A DNA stretch of 10,585 nucleotides from an uncultured Ruminococcus sp. Lineage in GTDB: Bacteria > Bacillota > Clostridia > Oscillospirales > Ruminococcaceae. The DNA is taken from positions 1 through 10,585 of the forward strand of contig CAMWHN010000054.1 of assembly GCA_947174085.1 (NCBI GenBank), in the 5' to 3' direction. The notes under the pieces are model-generated. The model worked only from the letters and a program-made list of their open reading frames with translations. It was not told where the DNA came from and ran no database searches. This document shows positions 1 through 6,546 of the stretch, piece by piece. A program made the translations under genes and the position numbers. Positions within the stretch are counted from its first letter, which is position 1, and every line of letters starts with the position of its first letter.

Positions 1-11
1 ACTTATCGCAA

Positions 12-47
12 AAATATTACAAACAAATCAGTGTATTTGTAATATTT
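12..47 (-). terminator. AT-rich hairpin with T run at the end of pepP, possible intrinsic terminator
   Basis: A perfect 12-bp inverted repeat (arms 12-23 and 36-47, loop of 12 nt) spans the pepP stop codon. On the minus strand the second arm runs into a stretch of five T residues and then GCG. The stem is almost entirely A-T, so it is weak for a rho-independent terminator. An alternative smaller hairpin (23-28 with 35-40) can also form. It could end part of the transcription after pepP or protect the 3' end. What lies beyond is outside the window. Confidence 0.4.
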
Positions 48-1090
48 GTCAAATTTTCACAACCATTTTTAGTAATATGCACGAAATCTTCAATACGCAC
101 ACCAAATTTTTCAGGCAAATAAATCCCCGGTTCGATAGTTACCACATTGCCAACCTCTAAAATTTTATTACTAGTTGGGCTTGCGACTGGAAATTCATGA
201 ATTTCCATGCCGACACCATGCCCGAGAGAATGCCCGAATTGTTTATCATAACCAGCTTTATTAATAATATTTCTTGCAACAGCATCTAAATCTTTACCGG
301 AAACACCTGCTTTTGCAAATTCTTTTGCCATATCCTGCGCATGACGAACAATTTCATAAATTTCTTGCATTTCTTCTGTTGGCTGTCCCACACAGACAGT
401 TCTTGTCATGTCGCTATGATAACCATCTACAACAGCTCCAAAATCCATCAGAACAAAATCATTTTTCTGAATTTTTCTGTCATCTGGCACACCATGAGGC
501 ATAGACGTATGTGAACCAGTCAAAGCAATTGTTTCAAAAGACAAATCTTCTGCACCATTTTTGCGCATATGAAAATCTAATGCAAGTGCAACTTCTCGTT
601 CTGTCATACCCACATGTAAATTTTCTAATAAGCTATTTAATGCCTGTTCTGCTAATTCTTGTGCAGATTTTATTTTTTCAATTTCTTCCGGTGATTTCAT
701 TGTACGCAAATCATATAAAGCTTGACTTAGCAAATTACTTGTGATAAATTCAAAATTTTTTAGATTTTTCTGAAAATTTTTTAATCTCTGTAATGTCATG
801 CTTTGTGATTCAACAGCAATTGTTTTCGCACAATGCTTTTGCAAAATATTTTTTAATTGCCCAAATATATCCTGCTCTTGTTCTATGACTTCACAGCATT
901 TCACAGTTTTTCTTGCTTTTTCAATATATCTGAAATCAATAATAAAATAAGCTTTCTCCGGAAAAATGAAAACAAGTCCGGCAGAAGATTTCATACCTGT
1001 GAGATATCTTCTGTTAATATCATCTGTAATTAAAGCACAATCGACTTTCCCAGAAATTAAATTAATTAATTTTTCAATTCTAGTTTTCAT
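17..1090 (-). CDS. pepP: Xaa-Pro aminopeptidase/dipeptidase (M24B metallopeptidase)
   Basis: This is a cytoplasmic metallopeptidase that removes residues next to proline. The 357-residue length is usual for the short Firmicutes members (YqhT-like). An N-terminal creatinase-like domain (about 1-125) precedes the pita-bread catalytic domain. All five expected metal ligands are visible: D216 in MDFGA, D227 in HSDMTR, H291 in GHGVG, E320 in TIEPGIY and E334 in VRIEDF. The ATG start overlaps the aroQ stop by 4 bases (ATGA), and GGAG lies 8 bases upstream inside aroQ, so translation is probably coupled. In B. subtilis the homologue sits between aroQ and efp, which supports the family call. Whether it prefers dipeptides or longer peptides cannot be read from the sequence, so the pepP symbol is approximate (papA or yqhT in some genomes). 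Confidence 0.93.
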   Translation of the reverse strand: MKTRIEKLINLISGKVDCALITDDINRRYLTGMKSSAGLVFIFPEKAYFIIDFRYIEKARKTVKCCEVIEQEQDIFGQLKNILQKHCAKTIAVESQSMTLQRLKNFQKNLKNFEFITSNLLSQALYDLRTMKSPEEIEKIKSAQELAEQALNSLLENLHVGMTEREVALALDFHMRKNGAEDLSFETIALTGSHTSMPHGVPDDRKIQKNDFVLMDFGAVVDGYHSDMTRTVCVGQPTEEMQEIYEIVRHAQDMAKEFAKAGVSGKDLDAVARNIINKAGYDKQFGHSLGHGVGMEIHEFPVASPTSNKILEVGNVVTIEPGIYLPEKFGVRIEDFVHITKNGCENLTNITNTLICL

Positions 1091-1521
1091 GCATTCATCT
1101 CCGACAATGCTTTGATAGCCAAATCATAGCTCAATAAGCCAAATCCTGAAATACTGCCGGCACAAACAGGCGCAATCACAGAATTAGACCGGAATGCATC
1201 TCTTGCAAAAATATTACTAATATGCACTTCAATCACAGGAATTTTAATTGCCTTAATTGCATCTGCAATCGCATAGCTATAATGCGTATAAGCACCGGCA
1301 TTTAAAACAATACCAAAAAATTCTTTTCTTGCTTCATGCAATCTATCAATTAATCCACCCTCATGATTTGACTGAAAAACTTCAGCTTCTAAGCCTAGAG
1401 ACTCTGCATAATTTACTAAATGCTGATTTAATTTTTCAAAATCAGTATTTCCATAAATACTAGGTTCACGCTCGCCTAATAAATTTAAATTAGCCCCATG
1501 CATAATTAAAATTTTTTTCAA
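1087..1521 (-). CDS. aroQ: Type II 3-dehydroquinate dehydratase
   Basis: The enzyme catalyses the third step of the shikimate pathway, 3-dehydroquinate to 3-dehydroshikimate, as a small cytoplasmic protein that forms dodecamers in this family. The 144 residues match the family length. Conserved elements are NLNLLGEREPSIYG with R18 and the catalytic Y23, QSNHEG (50-55), NAGAYTH with N74 and H80, EVHISN with H100, and R107 and R111 in ARDAFR. I chose the TTG start at 1519-1521. It gives the normal family N-terminus (MKKILI), and GAGG lies about 10 bases upstream at the end of yqeG. The next ATG (1501-1503) would remove the first beta strand and has no ribosome binding site at a proper distance. 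The gene begins 7 bases after yqeG and overlaps pepP by 4. The usual NGPNLN is HGANLN here, a mild variant. Confidence 0.95.
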   Translation of the reverse strand: MKKILIMHGANLNLLGEREPSIYGNTDFEKLNQHLVNYAESLGLEAEVFQSNHEGGLIDRLHEARKEFFGIVLNAGAYTHYSYAIADAIKAIKIPVIEVHISNIFARDAFRSNSVIAPVCAGSISGFGLLSYDLAIKALSEMNA

Positions 1522-1528
1522 ACTTTTT

Positions 1529-2020
1529 TCACCTCATAAAATCTTGTTCTTTCGGAAGAAATGGCTTTTCCATGAAACGCTTGAATTTAAAAAATTTTGT
1601 TTTTTCCAGTTCCATGGGTTTGACATAAATGCTTTTGACATGAAACCAGTTTGCACCTAAAATATCAGTATAAATCTGGTCACCTACAACACAAAGTTTA
1701 TTTTTCGGGAGTTGCATTTCCTGCATTGCCTGTGAAAAACCTTTGCTCAGAGGCTTTTTACTTTCGCAAATACAAGAAATATCTAAAAGCTCTGCAAAAG
1801 GCTGAACTCTAGGCGGGTGATTATTAGAAACAAGTCGCATTTGAATTTCAGCAGATTTCATAACAGCAATCCATTCTAAAACACCAGTTGCCGGCACAGG
1901 ATTATCATGTGTTGTCAGCGTATTATCAATATCTAATAATAAACCTTTTACACCCAGATTTTTTAACAGTTCCGGTGTAATATCACACACAGATTTTACT
2001 GCTATCGTTGCATGAAACAA
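1529..2020 (-). CDS. yqeG: YqeG family HAD-superfamily (IIIA) phosphatase
   Basis: This is a small HAD-type hydrolase, a probable phosphatase of unknown physiological substrate. Motifs seen: LLLDIDNTLT with the two aspartates of HAD motif I, the VSNN motif II, the conserved KKP lysine region, and VGDQIYTD motif IV. I place the start at the TTG 2018-2020. GGAGGG lies 7 bases upstream of it, and the product begins MFHATIAVKSVCDITPE, the usual distance to the conserved ITPE. An in-frame ATG at 2033-2035 would add five residues, but its upstream sequence is the tail of the rpsU terminator and holds no convincing ribosome binding site. The strong GGAGGG actually lies inside that longer reading. 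The gene sits between the rpsU terminator and aroQ, so it is probably expressed by readthrough. In B. subtilis yqeG lies next to yqeH, aroE, yhbY and nadD, genes that are partly present elsewhere in this window. Confidence 0.88.
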   Translation of the reverse strand: MFHATIAVKSVCDITPELLKNLGVKGLLLDIDNTLTTHDNPVPATGVLEWIAVMKSAEIQMRLVSNNHPPRVQPFAELLDISCICESKKPLSKGFSQAMQEMQLPKNKLCVVGDQIYTDILGANWFHVKSIYVKPMELEKTKFFKFKRFMEKPFLPKEQDFMR

Positions 2021-2042
2021 AATTTTTCCCTCCATTCGTCCG

Positions 2043-2079
2043 AAAAAACAAGGGTATGCCAGTCACAGCACACCCCTGC
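2043..2079 (-). terminator. Intrinsic terminator after rpsU
   Basis: On the minus strand an 11-bp stem (CAGGGGTGTGC with GCATACCCTTG, containing two G-U pairs) closes a loop of 8 nt and is followed directly by six T residues (2043-2048). The stem holds four consecutive G/C pairs, a classic rho-independent terminator. It starts 18 bases after the rpsU stop and ends about 22 bases before the preferred yqeG start. With no promoter visible between it and yqeG, it probably acts as a partial terminator that lowers yqeG-aroQ-pepP expression relative to rpsU. Confidence 0.85.
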
Positions 2080-2097
2080 ATTTCACCAATCACGCTA

Positions 2098-2271
2098 TTA
2101 ATATTTGCGCTTGCGGGCAGCCTCGGACTTTTTCTTACGTCTTACCGAAGGCTTTTCGTAATGTTCTCTTTTGCGCACTTCAGCAATTACACCGTCCTTG
2201 GCACAGGATCTCTTGAAACGCTTCAAAGCAGTATCCAGAGATTCGTTTTTACCAACACGTACTTCTGCCAT
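2098..2271 (-). CDS. rpsU: 30S ribosomal protein S21
   Basis: A 57-residue basic protein of the small ribosomal subunit that binds near the 3' end of 16S rRNA and helps translation initiation. The product begins MAEVRVGKNESLDTALKRFK and ends in a run rich in arginine and lysine (KPSVRRKKKSEAARKRKY), the hallmark S21 layout (ESLDxALKRFKR, then REHYEKPSxRRKKK). Length is normal for S21. The start is an ATG with a very strong AAGGGAGGG site 8 bases upstream (2280-2288). The gene has its own consensus promoter, a structured leader and a terminator, so it is largely an independent transcription unit inserted between leuS and yqeG. A larger frame on the opposite strand (2008-2295) is only its antisense shadow. 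Confidence 0.96.
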   Translation of the reverse strand: MAEVRVGKNESLDTALKRFKRSCAKDGVIAEVRKREHYEKPSVRRKKKSEAARKRKY

Positions 2272-2406
2272 TTTGTAATCCCTCCCTTAACTTAGAGGTT
2301 CTATCTGATTCAAAATCAGATAGTTATGATAAATGCCCCTTACGGCAATTAGTCATCAACCAAAACACTTAAAATTAAAATATTATTATTATTCTAAAAA
2401 CGGCTT
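2272..2406 (-). promoter_or_regulatory. Structured 5' leader of rpsU, candidate cis-regulatory RNA
   Basis: From the predicted transcription start near 2406 to the rpsU ATG there are about 135 untranslated bases. Two hairpins adjoin each other. The first (2323-2360) has a GUUGAUGA/UCAUAAC base with a bulged A, a three-pair middle, a U-U mismatch and a UGCC/GGCA top with a six-base loop. The second (2301-2323) is a perfect 10-bp stem with a three-base loop. They share base 2323 and so compete at the junction. Downstream of them a CCUC (2295-2298) could pair with GAGG of the ribosome binding site. The second hairpin is not followed by a U run, so it is not a terminator. Autoregulation by S21 is an inference; I recognise no named Rfam family. 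Confidence 0.5.
2301..2323 (-). repeat. Perfect 10-bp inverted repeat (hairpin) in the rpsU leader
   Basis: CTATCTGATT and AATCAGATAG are exact reverse complements separated by three bases. The hairpin ends 30 bases upstream of the rpsU ATG. It lacks a T run on either strand, so a regulatory, processing or RNA-stabilising role is more likely than termination. Confidence 0.8.
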
Positions 2407-2412
2407 GTTAAT

Positions 2413-2441
2413 ATTATAGCATGTCCAATAAAATTTGTCAA
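2413..2441 (-). promoter_or_regulatory. Consensus sigma-A promoter for rpsU
   Basis: On the minus strand TTGACA (2436-2441) and TATAAT (2413-2418) are both perfect matches to the housekeeping consensus, with an optimal 17-bp spacer. TG one base before the -10 box adds an extended -10 element. The expected transcription start is about 2406. The promoter lies 29 bases after the leuS stop codon and points at rpsU, and it is the only convincing promoter in the window. Confidence 0.92.
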
Positions 2442-2443
2442 TA

Positions 2444-2459
2444 GTATTTTTAAAAATAC
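2444..2459. repeat. 16-bp perfect A+T palindrome just upstream of the rpsU -35 box
   Basis: GTATTTTTAAAAATAC is a perfect palindrome ending two bases before the -35 hexamer. Its position (about -38 to -53) and its A/T runs fit an UP element contacted by the RNA polymerase alpha C-terminal domain. A symmetric protein-binding site is the alternative. It is too short of loop and too AT-rich to be a convincing leuS terminator. Confidence 0.5.
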
Positions 2460-2469
2460 ATAAACTTTG

Positions 2470-4878
2470 TTATTTTACAACAAAATTAACAAGTTTATTT
2501 TGTACATAAATTTGCTTGATAATATTTTTTCCAGCAACTGCTTCTGCAATTCTTGAATCTGCAAGAGCCTGTGCTAAAACTTCTTCTTTTTCGGCATTTA
2601 CAGAAATATTTAATTTTGCTCTGACTTTGCCATTTACCTGTACAACAATTTCAACTGTTTCATCAATGCATAAATTTTCGTCATAATTTACCCAACTTTG
2701 TTGATTTAACACACCGCCGAAATTACAAATTTCATAAATTTCTTCTGTCATATGAGGCGCAAACGGATTTAACAAAATCAAAAGCGTTTTATATTCTGCT
2801 TGATTAATCTTACCTGTTGCATAAATATCATTGACAAGTGCCATCATAGACGCAATTGCTGTATTAAATTTCAAAGCTTCGATATCTTCCGTCACTTTTT
2901 TAATCGTTTTATGAAAATTAGAAACTAATTCCGGACGATAATTATCACCAGTAATTAAAATATCTTGCAAAGCCCAAACTCTGTCCAAAAATCTTTTACA
3001 GCCCTTGATACTGGACGGACTCCAAGGCGCAGTTTTTTCAAAATCGCCAATAAACATCTCATATAATCTAAGCGTGTCTGCACCATATTGACGTACAACA
3101 TCATCAGGATTAATCACATTGCCACGGGATTTAGACATTTTCTGACCGTCTTGCCCCAAAATCATACCATGAGACGTACGTTTCATATAAGGCTCTTTAC
3201 AAGGCACAGAGCCAATATCATATAAAAATTTATTCCAGAATCTTGAATATAACAAATGCAAAGTTGTATGTTCCATACCGCCGTTATACCAGTCAACAGG
3301 CATCCAGTATTCTAAAGCTTCTTTAGAAGCAAGTGCTGTATTATTATGTGCATCACAATAACGCAAGAAATACCATGAAGAACCTGCCCATTGTGGCATA
3401 GTATCTGTCTCACGTTTTGCCGGCGCACCACAACACGGACAAGTTGTATGAATAAAACTTTCCAGAGTTGACAAAGGTGATTCGCCGTTATCCGTAGGCA
3501 TATAACTTTCTACTTCTGGCAAACACAAGGGCAATTCTTCTTCTGGAATGGCAACCCAACCGCATTTTTCACAGTTCACAAGCGGAATCGGCTCGCCCCA
3601 ATATCTTTGACGGCTAAATACCCAGTCACGAAGTTTATAATTAATTTTTCTATGTCCTTTTCCAGTTTCTTCTAACCAGTCTTTAATTTTAATTTTCGCA
3701 TCTTCTACGCTCAGACCAGTTAAAAATCCTGAATTTACCATAACACCAGTTGCACAGTCTGTAAATGCACATTCTTGAATATTACCACCTGCGACAACTT
3801 CAATCATATCAATGCCAAATACTTTTGCAAATTCCCAGTCTCTGTCATCATGAGCAGGAACAGCCATAATAGCACCTGTGCCGTAACTCATCAGAACATA
3901 ATCAGAAATAAAAATCGGAATTTCTTTGCCATTCACTGGATTAATGGCACGAATACCCTCTAATTTGACACCTGTTTTATCTTTATTCATTTCGGTTCTG
4001 TCAAAATCAGATTTTTTAGAAGCTAATTCCTGATAAGCTTTAATTTCATCTAAATTGCTTAATTTATCAGCCCATTTTTTCAGCATAGGGTGTTCAGGTG
4101 CAATTACCATATAAGTCGCACCAAATAACGTATCGGGTCTAGTTGTATAAACTGTTAAAATATCCCCTGAAGTTGTTTCAAAATCTATTTCTGCACCCTC
4201 TGAACGACCAATCCAGTTAATTTGTGTTGTCTTAATTTTATCCAAATAATTTACTTCTGTTAAATCATCAATTAATTTCTGTGCATATTCCGTAATTTTC
4301 AACATCCATTGGCTTTTTACTTTGCGAATTACCTCACCGCCACAGCGTTCACAGCAACCGCCGACAACTTCCTCATTTGCCAAAACAACTTTACAAGAAG
4401 TACACCAGTTGACAGCCATTTCTTTTTTATAAGCAAGTCCATGTTTAAATAACTGAATAAAAATCCATTGTGTCCATTTAAAATATTCTGGACTTGTTGT
4501 ATTCACTTCTCTATCCCAGTCAAAACTTAAACCCAAAGATTTTAACTGTTCTTTAAAACGCTTGACATTATTTTCAGTTACAATAGCAGGGTGAATTTTA
4601 TTTTTAATTGCAAAATTCTCTGTTGGCAAGCCGAATGCGTCCCACCCCATCGGGAATAATACATTATAGCCTTCCAAACGGCGTTTTCTAGCCACAATAT
4701 CCATAGCTGTATAGGGTCTGGGGTGACCAATATGCAAGCCTTGTCCAGACGGATAGGGAAATTCTACCAAAGCGTAAAATTTCGGCTTAGAATAATCCGT
4801 ACCAGCTTTAAAACTCTGGTGTTCGTCCCAATAATTCTGCCATTTTTTTTCAATGCGTGTATAATCATAGTGATTCAT
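2470..4878 (-). CDS. leuS: Leucyl-tRNA synthetase
   Basis: This class I synthetase charges tRNA-Leu and edits mischarged residues. The 802-residue length is typical of bacterial LeuRS. HIGH is at residues 49-52 (in GLHIGHPRP) and KMSKS at 580-584. A zinc-binding set follows the first half of the Rossmann fold (C159, C162, C176, C179 in CTSC...CERC), with a second Cys pair region (CEKC, CPCC) further on. The CP1 editing domain is visible in TTRPDTLFGATYM and MAVPAHDDRDWEFA, and the C-terminus has the VQVNGKVRAK anticodon-side domain. I chose the ATG at 4876-4878, which has GAAGG 7 bases upstream and the normal MNHYDYTRIEKKWQ start. An in-frame TTG 18 bases earlier overlaps that binding site. 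It lies 27 bases after rsfS and is the last gene of its operon. No T-box leader precedes it. Confidence 0.98.
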   Translation of the reverse strand: MNHYDYTRIEKKWQNYWDEHQSFKAGTDYSKPKFYALVEFPYPSGQGLHIGHPRPYTAMDIVARKRRLEGYNVLFPMGWDAFGLPTENFAIKNKIHPAIVTENNVKRFKEQLKSLGLSFDWDREVNTTSPEYFKWTQWIFIQLFKHGLAYKKEMAVNWCTSCKVVLANEEVVGGCCERCGGEVIRKVKSQWMLKITEYAQKLIDDLTEVNYLDKIKTTQINWIGRSEGAEIDFETTSGDILTVYTTRPDTLFGATYMVIAPEHPMLKKWADKLSNLDEIKAYQELASKKSDFDRTEMNKDKTGVKLEGIRAINPVNGKEIPIFISDYVLMSYGTGAIMAVPAHDDRDWEFAKVFGIDMIEVVAGGNIQECAFTDCATGVMVNSGFLTGLSVEDAKIKIKDWLEETGKGHRKINYKLRDWVFSRQRYWGEPIPLVNCEKCGWVAIPEEELPLCLPEVESYMPTDNGESPLSTLESFIHTTCPCCGAPAKRETDTMPQWAGSSWYFLRYCDAHNNTALASKEALEYWMPVDWYNGGMEHTTLHLLYSRFWNKFLYDIGSVPCKEPYMKRTSHGMILGQDGQKMSKSRGNVINPDDVVRQYGADTLRLYEMFIGDFEKTAPWSPSSIKGCKRFLDRVWALQDILITGDNYRPELVSNFHKTIKKVTEDIEALKFNTAIASMMALVNDIYATGKINQAEYKTLLILLNPFAPHMTEEIYEICNFGGVLNQQSWVNYDENLCIDETVEIVVQVNGKVRAKLNISVNAEKEEVLAQALADSRIAEAVAGKNIIKQIYVQNKLVNFVVK

Positions 4879-4905
4879 GAAAAAACCTTCTTTCAAAATA
4901 ATAAT

Positions 4906-5265
4906 TTATTCTTTTGTAATCCAATCAGAAATATCTACATGTTCTGCATCAGCCCAAAGCTGTTCCAACCTGTAAAATTCTCTGGTTTCCTGATAAAATA
5001 CATGAATAATAACATCTGTATAATCTAAAATATACCAGTTAGAACCATGCATACCCTCTCTATGATGAGGCCCAATGCCCTGTTGCGAAAGCTGAAATTC
5101 CACTTCTTCGGCAAGTGTTTTCGTATGTGTTGTGCTATTGCCGTTAGCAATAATAAAATAATCCCCTAAAATTGTCAAATCTGTGACTTTTAGCACTTGA
5201 ATATTTTCTGCACGTTTCGCATCTAATGCTTTCACAGCAATTTTAATTTTTTCTTCTGCTGTCAT
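4906..5265 (-). CDS. rsfS: Ribosomal silencing factor RsfS
   Basis: RsfS binds ribosomal protein L14 on the 50S subunit and blocks joining with 30S, lowering translation when nutrients run short. The protein has 119 residues, the full family length. Conserved elements are the LGDYFIIANGNS segment (33-44), HREGMHGSNWYILDYTDVIIHVF (68-90) and REFYRLEQLWADA (95-107). The ATG has AGAGGTGAT about 7 bases upstream, a close match to the 16S anti-Shine-Dalgarno. In Firmicutes this gene commonly follows nadD and yqeK; here an LCP gene lies between. It precedes leuS by 27 bases, which pairs a translation brake with a tRNA synthetase in one operon. Confidence 0.96.
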   Translation of the reverse strand: MTAEEKIKIAVKALDAKRAENIQVLKVTDLTILGDYFIIANGNSTTHTKTLAEEVEFQLSQQGIGPHHREGMHGSNWYILDYTDVIIHVFYQETREFYRLEQLWADAEHVDISDWITKE

Positions 5266-5298
5266 AAAAAATTATCACCTCTTGTAAAATTTACTGAT

Positions 5299-6546
5299 TT
5301 AATTATCATAATCAGCATCATATTTATTTTTATAATTATAATTTAACTGCGGATTATTTCCGTCCTCCCGATTGTCGATTTCTTGGAAATTCGCAGAAAC
5401 GTTATCATAATCTGTACTTTTATAATTCTCTTCTGTGACATATTCCACAATAGCACTTTTTTTACTTATTAATTTAATCTGTTGTGTTCTAAAATGTTCG
5501 TTTAGAACTTCCAGTGTTGCCGACTTATGCACAGACCAAATGGACTGGTCACCAGCCATAGCACTTTCTCCGGGGAGCATGAAAATATTTACATTTTGCA
5601 TGTCAATCGTACCGGCTAAATCCGCAATTCTGCTAATATCTTCCATGCTTAAATCTGTTGCAATTAATTCTTGTTTATAAACTTTATTCACAGCACTGAA
5701 AATTTGCACAGTATTCATGCTAATTGCTTTTTTCATAGCCGCCGCCATAAAAATACGTTGTGCTTGCACTCTGCCAATATCGCCATTCTGATAACCATAA
5801 CGAAATCTTAAAAACCACTCGGATTCTTCGCCGTTTAGAACCTGTTCGCCGTCTGGAATTACTTTATCCGCTTCAAATACAACAGGATAAGGCATATTAA
5901 TTGGCACACCGCCGACAATATCTACAATTTCCGCAACATTATCACAAGTTGTAGTAATATAAGCATCTACTGGTACACCAAAATTTTCCTGTACGCAGTC
6001 TACAACTCGTTGAATATTACTTTTTTCTTTATTGCCATGGGTATAAATACTGTTAAATTTTCCAGTTGGTGAATTTGTATAATTTGGCATATACGTATCA
6101 CGAGGAATTTGTAAAATATTCATACTTGCCGTGAGTAAATTAAACTGTATTAAATAATTTACATCATGCAAACTACCACTGCCATTATCTTCACTGTCAA
6201 AACCCAAAAATAAAATTGTAAATTGTCCCTCAATTGTTTGCTTCAAATCCAAACCGTCATTAAAATCTTCGGCAACATCTTCACGCATATTTAAATCTTT
6301 TGTTTTTAGTCTGGTAATATTGCCTTCAATATATTGCATAGGCTTACGGGTTTTCAAATATTTTGTAATTGAAATCTGTGAAATCTGATTAAAATTATCC
6401 GTATCTGTATAAGACACAATCGGCGCATTTAAAATCATAACAGCCATTAATACTAGTGTTACTGCAACAGCGATTAATTTTATACAAAGATTCAAGGCAA
6501 ATTCATTCCGCAAATTTTCTTTATTATTTTTACGATTTCTGGGCAT
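5299..6546 (-). CDS. LCP (LytR-CpsA-Psr) family cell wall protein
   Basis: LCP proteins transfer undecaprenyl-linked polymers such as teichoic acids or capsule to peptidoglycan, outside the membrane. The 415 residues give a basic cytoplasmic N-terminus (1-19), one membrane helix (about 20-45) and an LCP domain (about 108-280). Recognisable elements are ILFLGFDS with D117, D128 in SLHDVNYLIQFN, IPRDTYMPN with R149, GGVPINMPYPV, LRFRY with R247 and R249, and GDIGRVQAQR with R259 and R264. These match the metal- and pyrophosphate-binding positions of the family, although the usual RSDT before the second aspartate reads LHDV. The last 45 or so residues are rich in N, D and Y and look disordered. 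The ATG has AAAGGAG 8 bases upstream and overlaps yqeK by 17 bases. The substrate polymer is unknown. Confidence 0.92.
   Translation of the reverse strand: MPRNRKNNKENLRNEFALNLCIKLIAVAVTLVLMAVMILNAPIVSYTDTDNFNQISQISITKYLKTRKPMQYIEGNITRLKTKDLNMREDVAEDFNDGLDLKQTIEGQFTILFLGFDSEDNGSGSLHDVNYLIQFNLLTASMNILQIPRDTYMPNYTNSPTGKFNSIYTHGNKEKSNIQRVVDCVQENFGVPVDAYITTTCDNVAEIVDIVGGVPINMPYPVVFEADKVIPDGEQVLNGEESEWFLRFRYGYQNGDIGRVQAQRIFMAAAMKKAISMNTVQIFSAVNKVYKQELIATDLSMEDISRIADLAGTIDMQNVNIFMLPGESAMAGDQSIWSVHKSATLEVLNEHFRTQQIKLISKKSAIVEYVTEENYKSTDYDNVSANFQEIDNREDGNNPQLNYNYKNKYDADYDN

Noticed and set aside
2008..2295. A 95-residue open frame on the plus strand
   Set aside because: It is antisense to rpsU and its terminator, has no family-like features, and the minus-strand S21 gene explains the region fully.
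2324..2356. A ten-residue leader ORF (MTNCRKGHLS) in the rpsU leader
   Set aside because: It has no ribosome binding site in front and no run of regulatory codons, and its bases are better explained as the first leader hairpin.
2465..2493. AT-rich imperfect hairpin over the leuS stop codon as a terminator
   Set aside because: The stem has bulges, is almost all A-T, and the following T stretch is interrupted, so I cannot support it as a terminator. leuS transcripts may read into rpsU.
4876..4896. The in-frame TTG at 4894-4896 as the leuS start
   Set aside because: It overlaps the GAAGG that serves the ATG at 4876-4878, and the ATG gives the normal LeuRS N-terminus.
4879..4905. A T-box riboswitch in front of leuS
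   Set aside because: Only 27 bases separate leuS from rsfS; there is no room for a T-box and no T-box sequence is seen.
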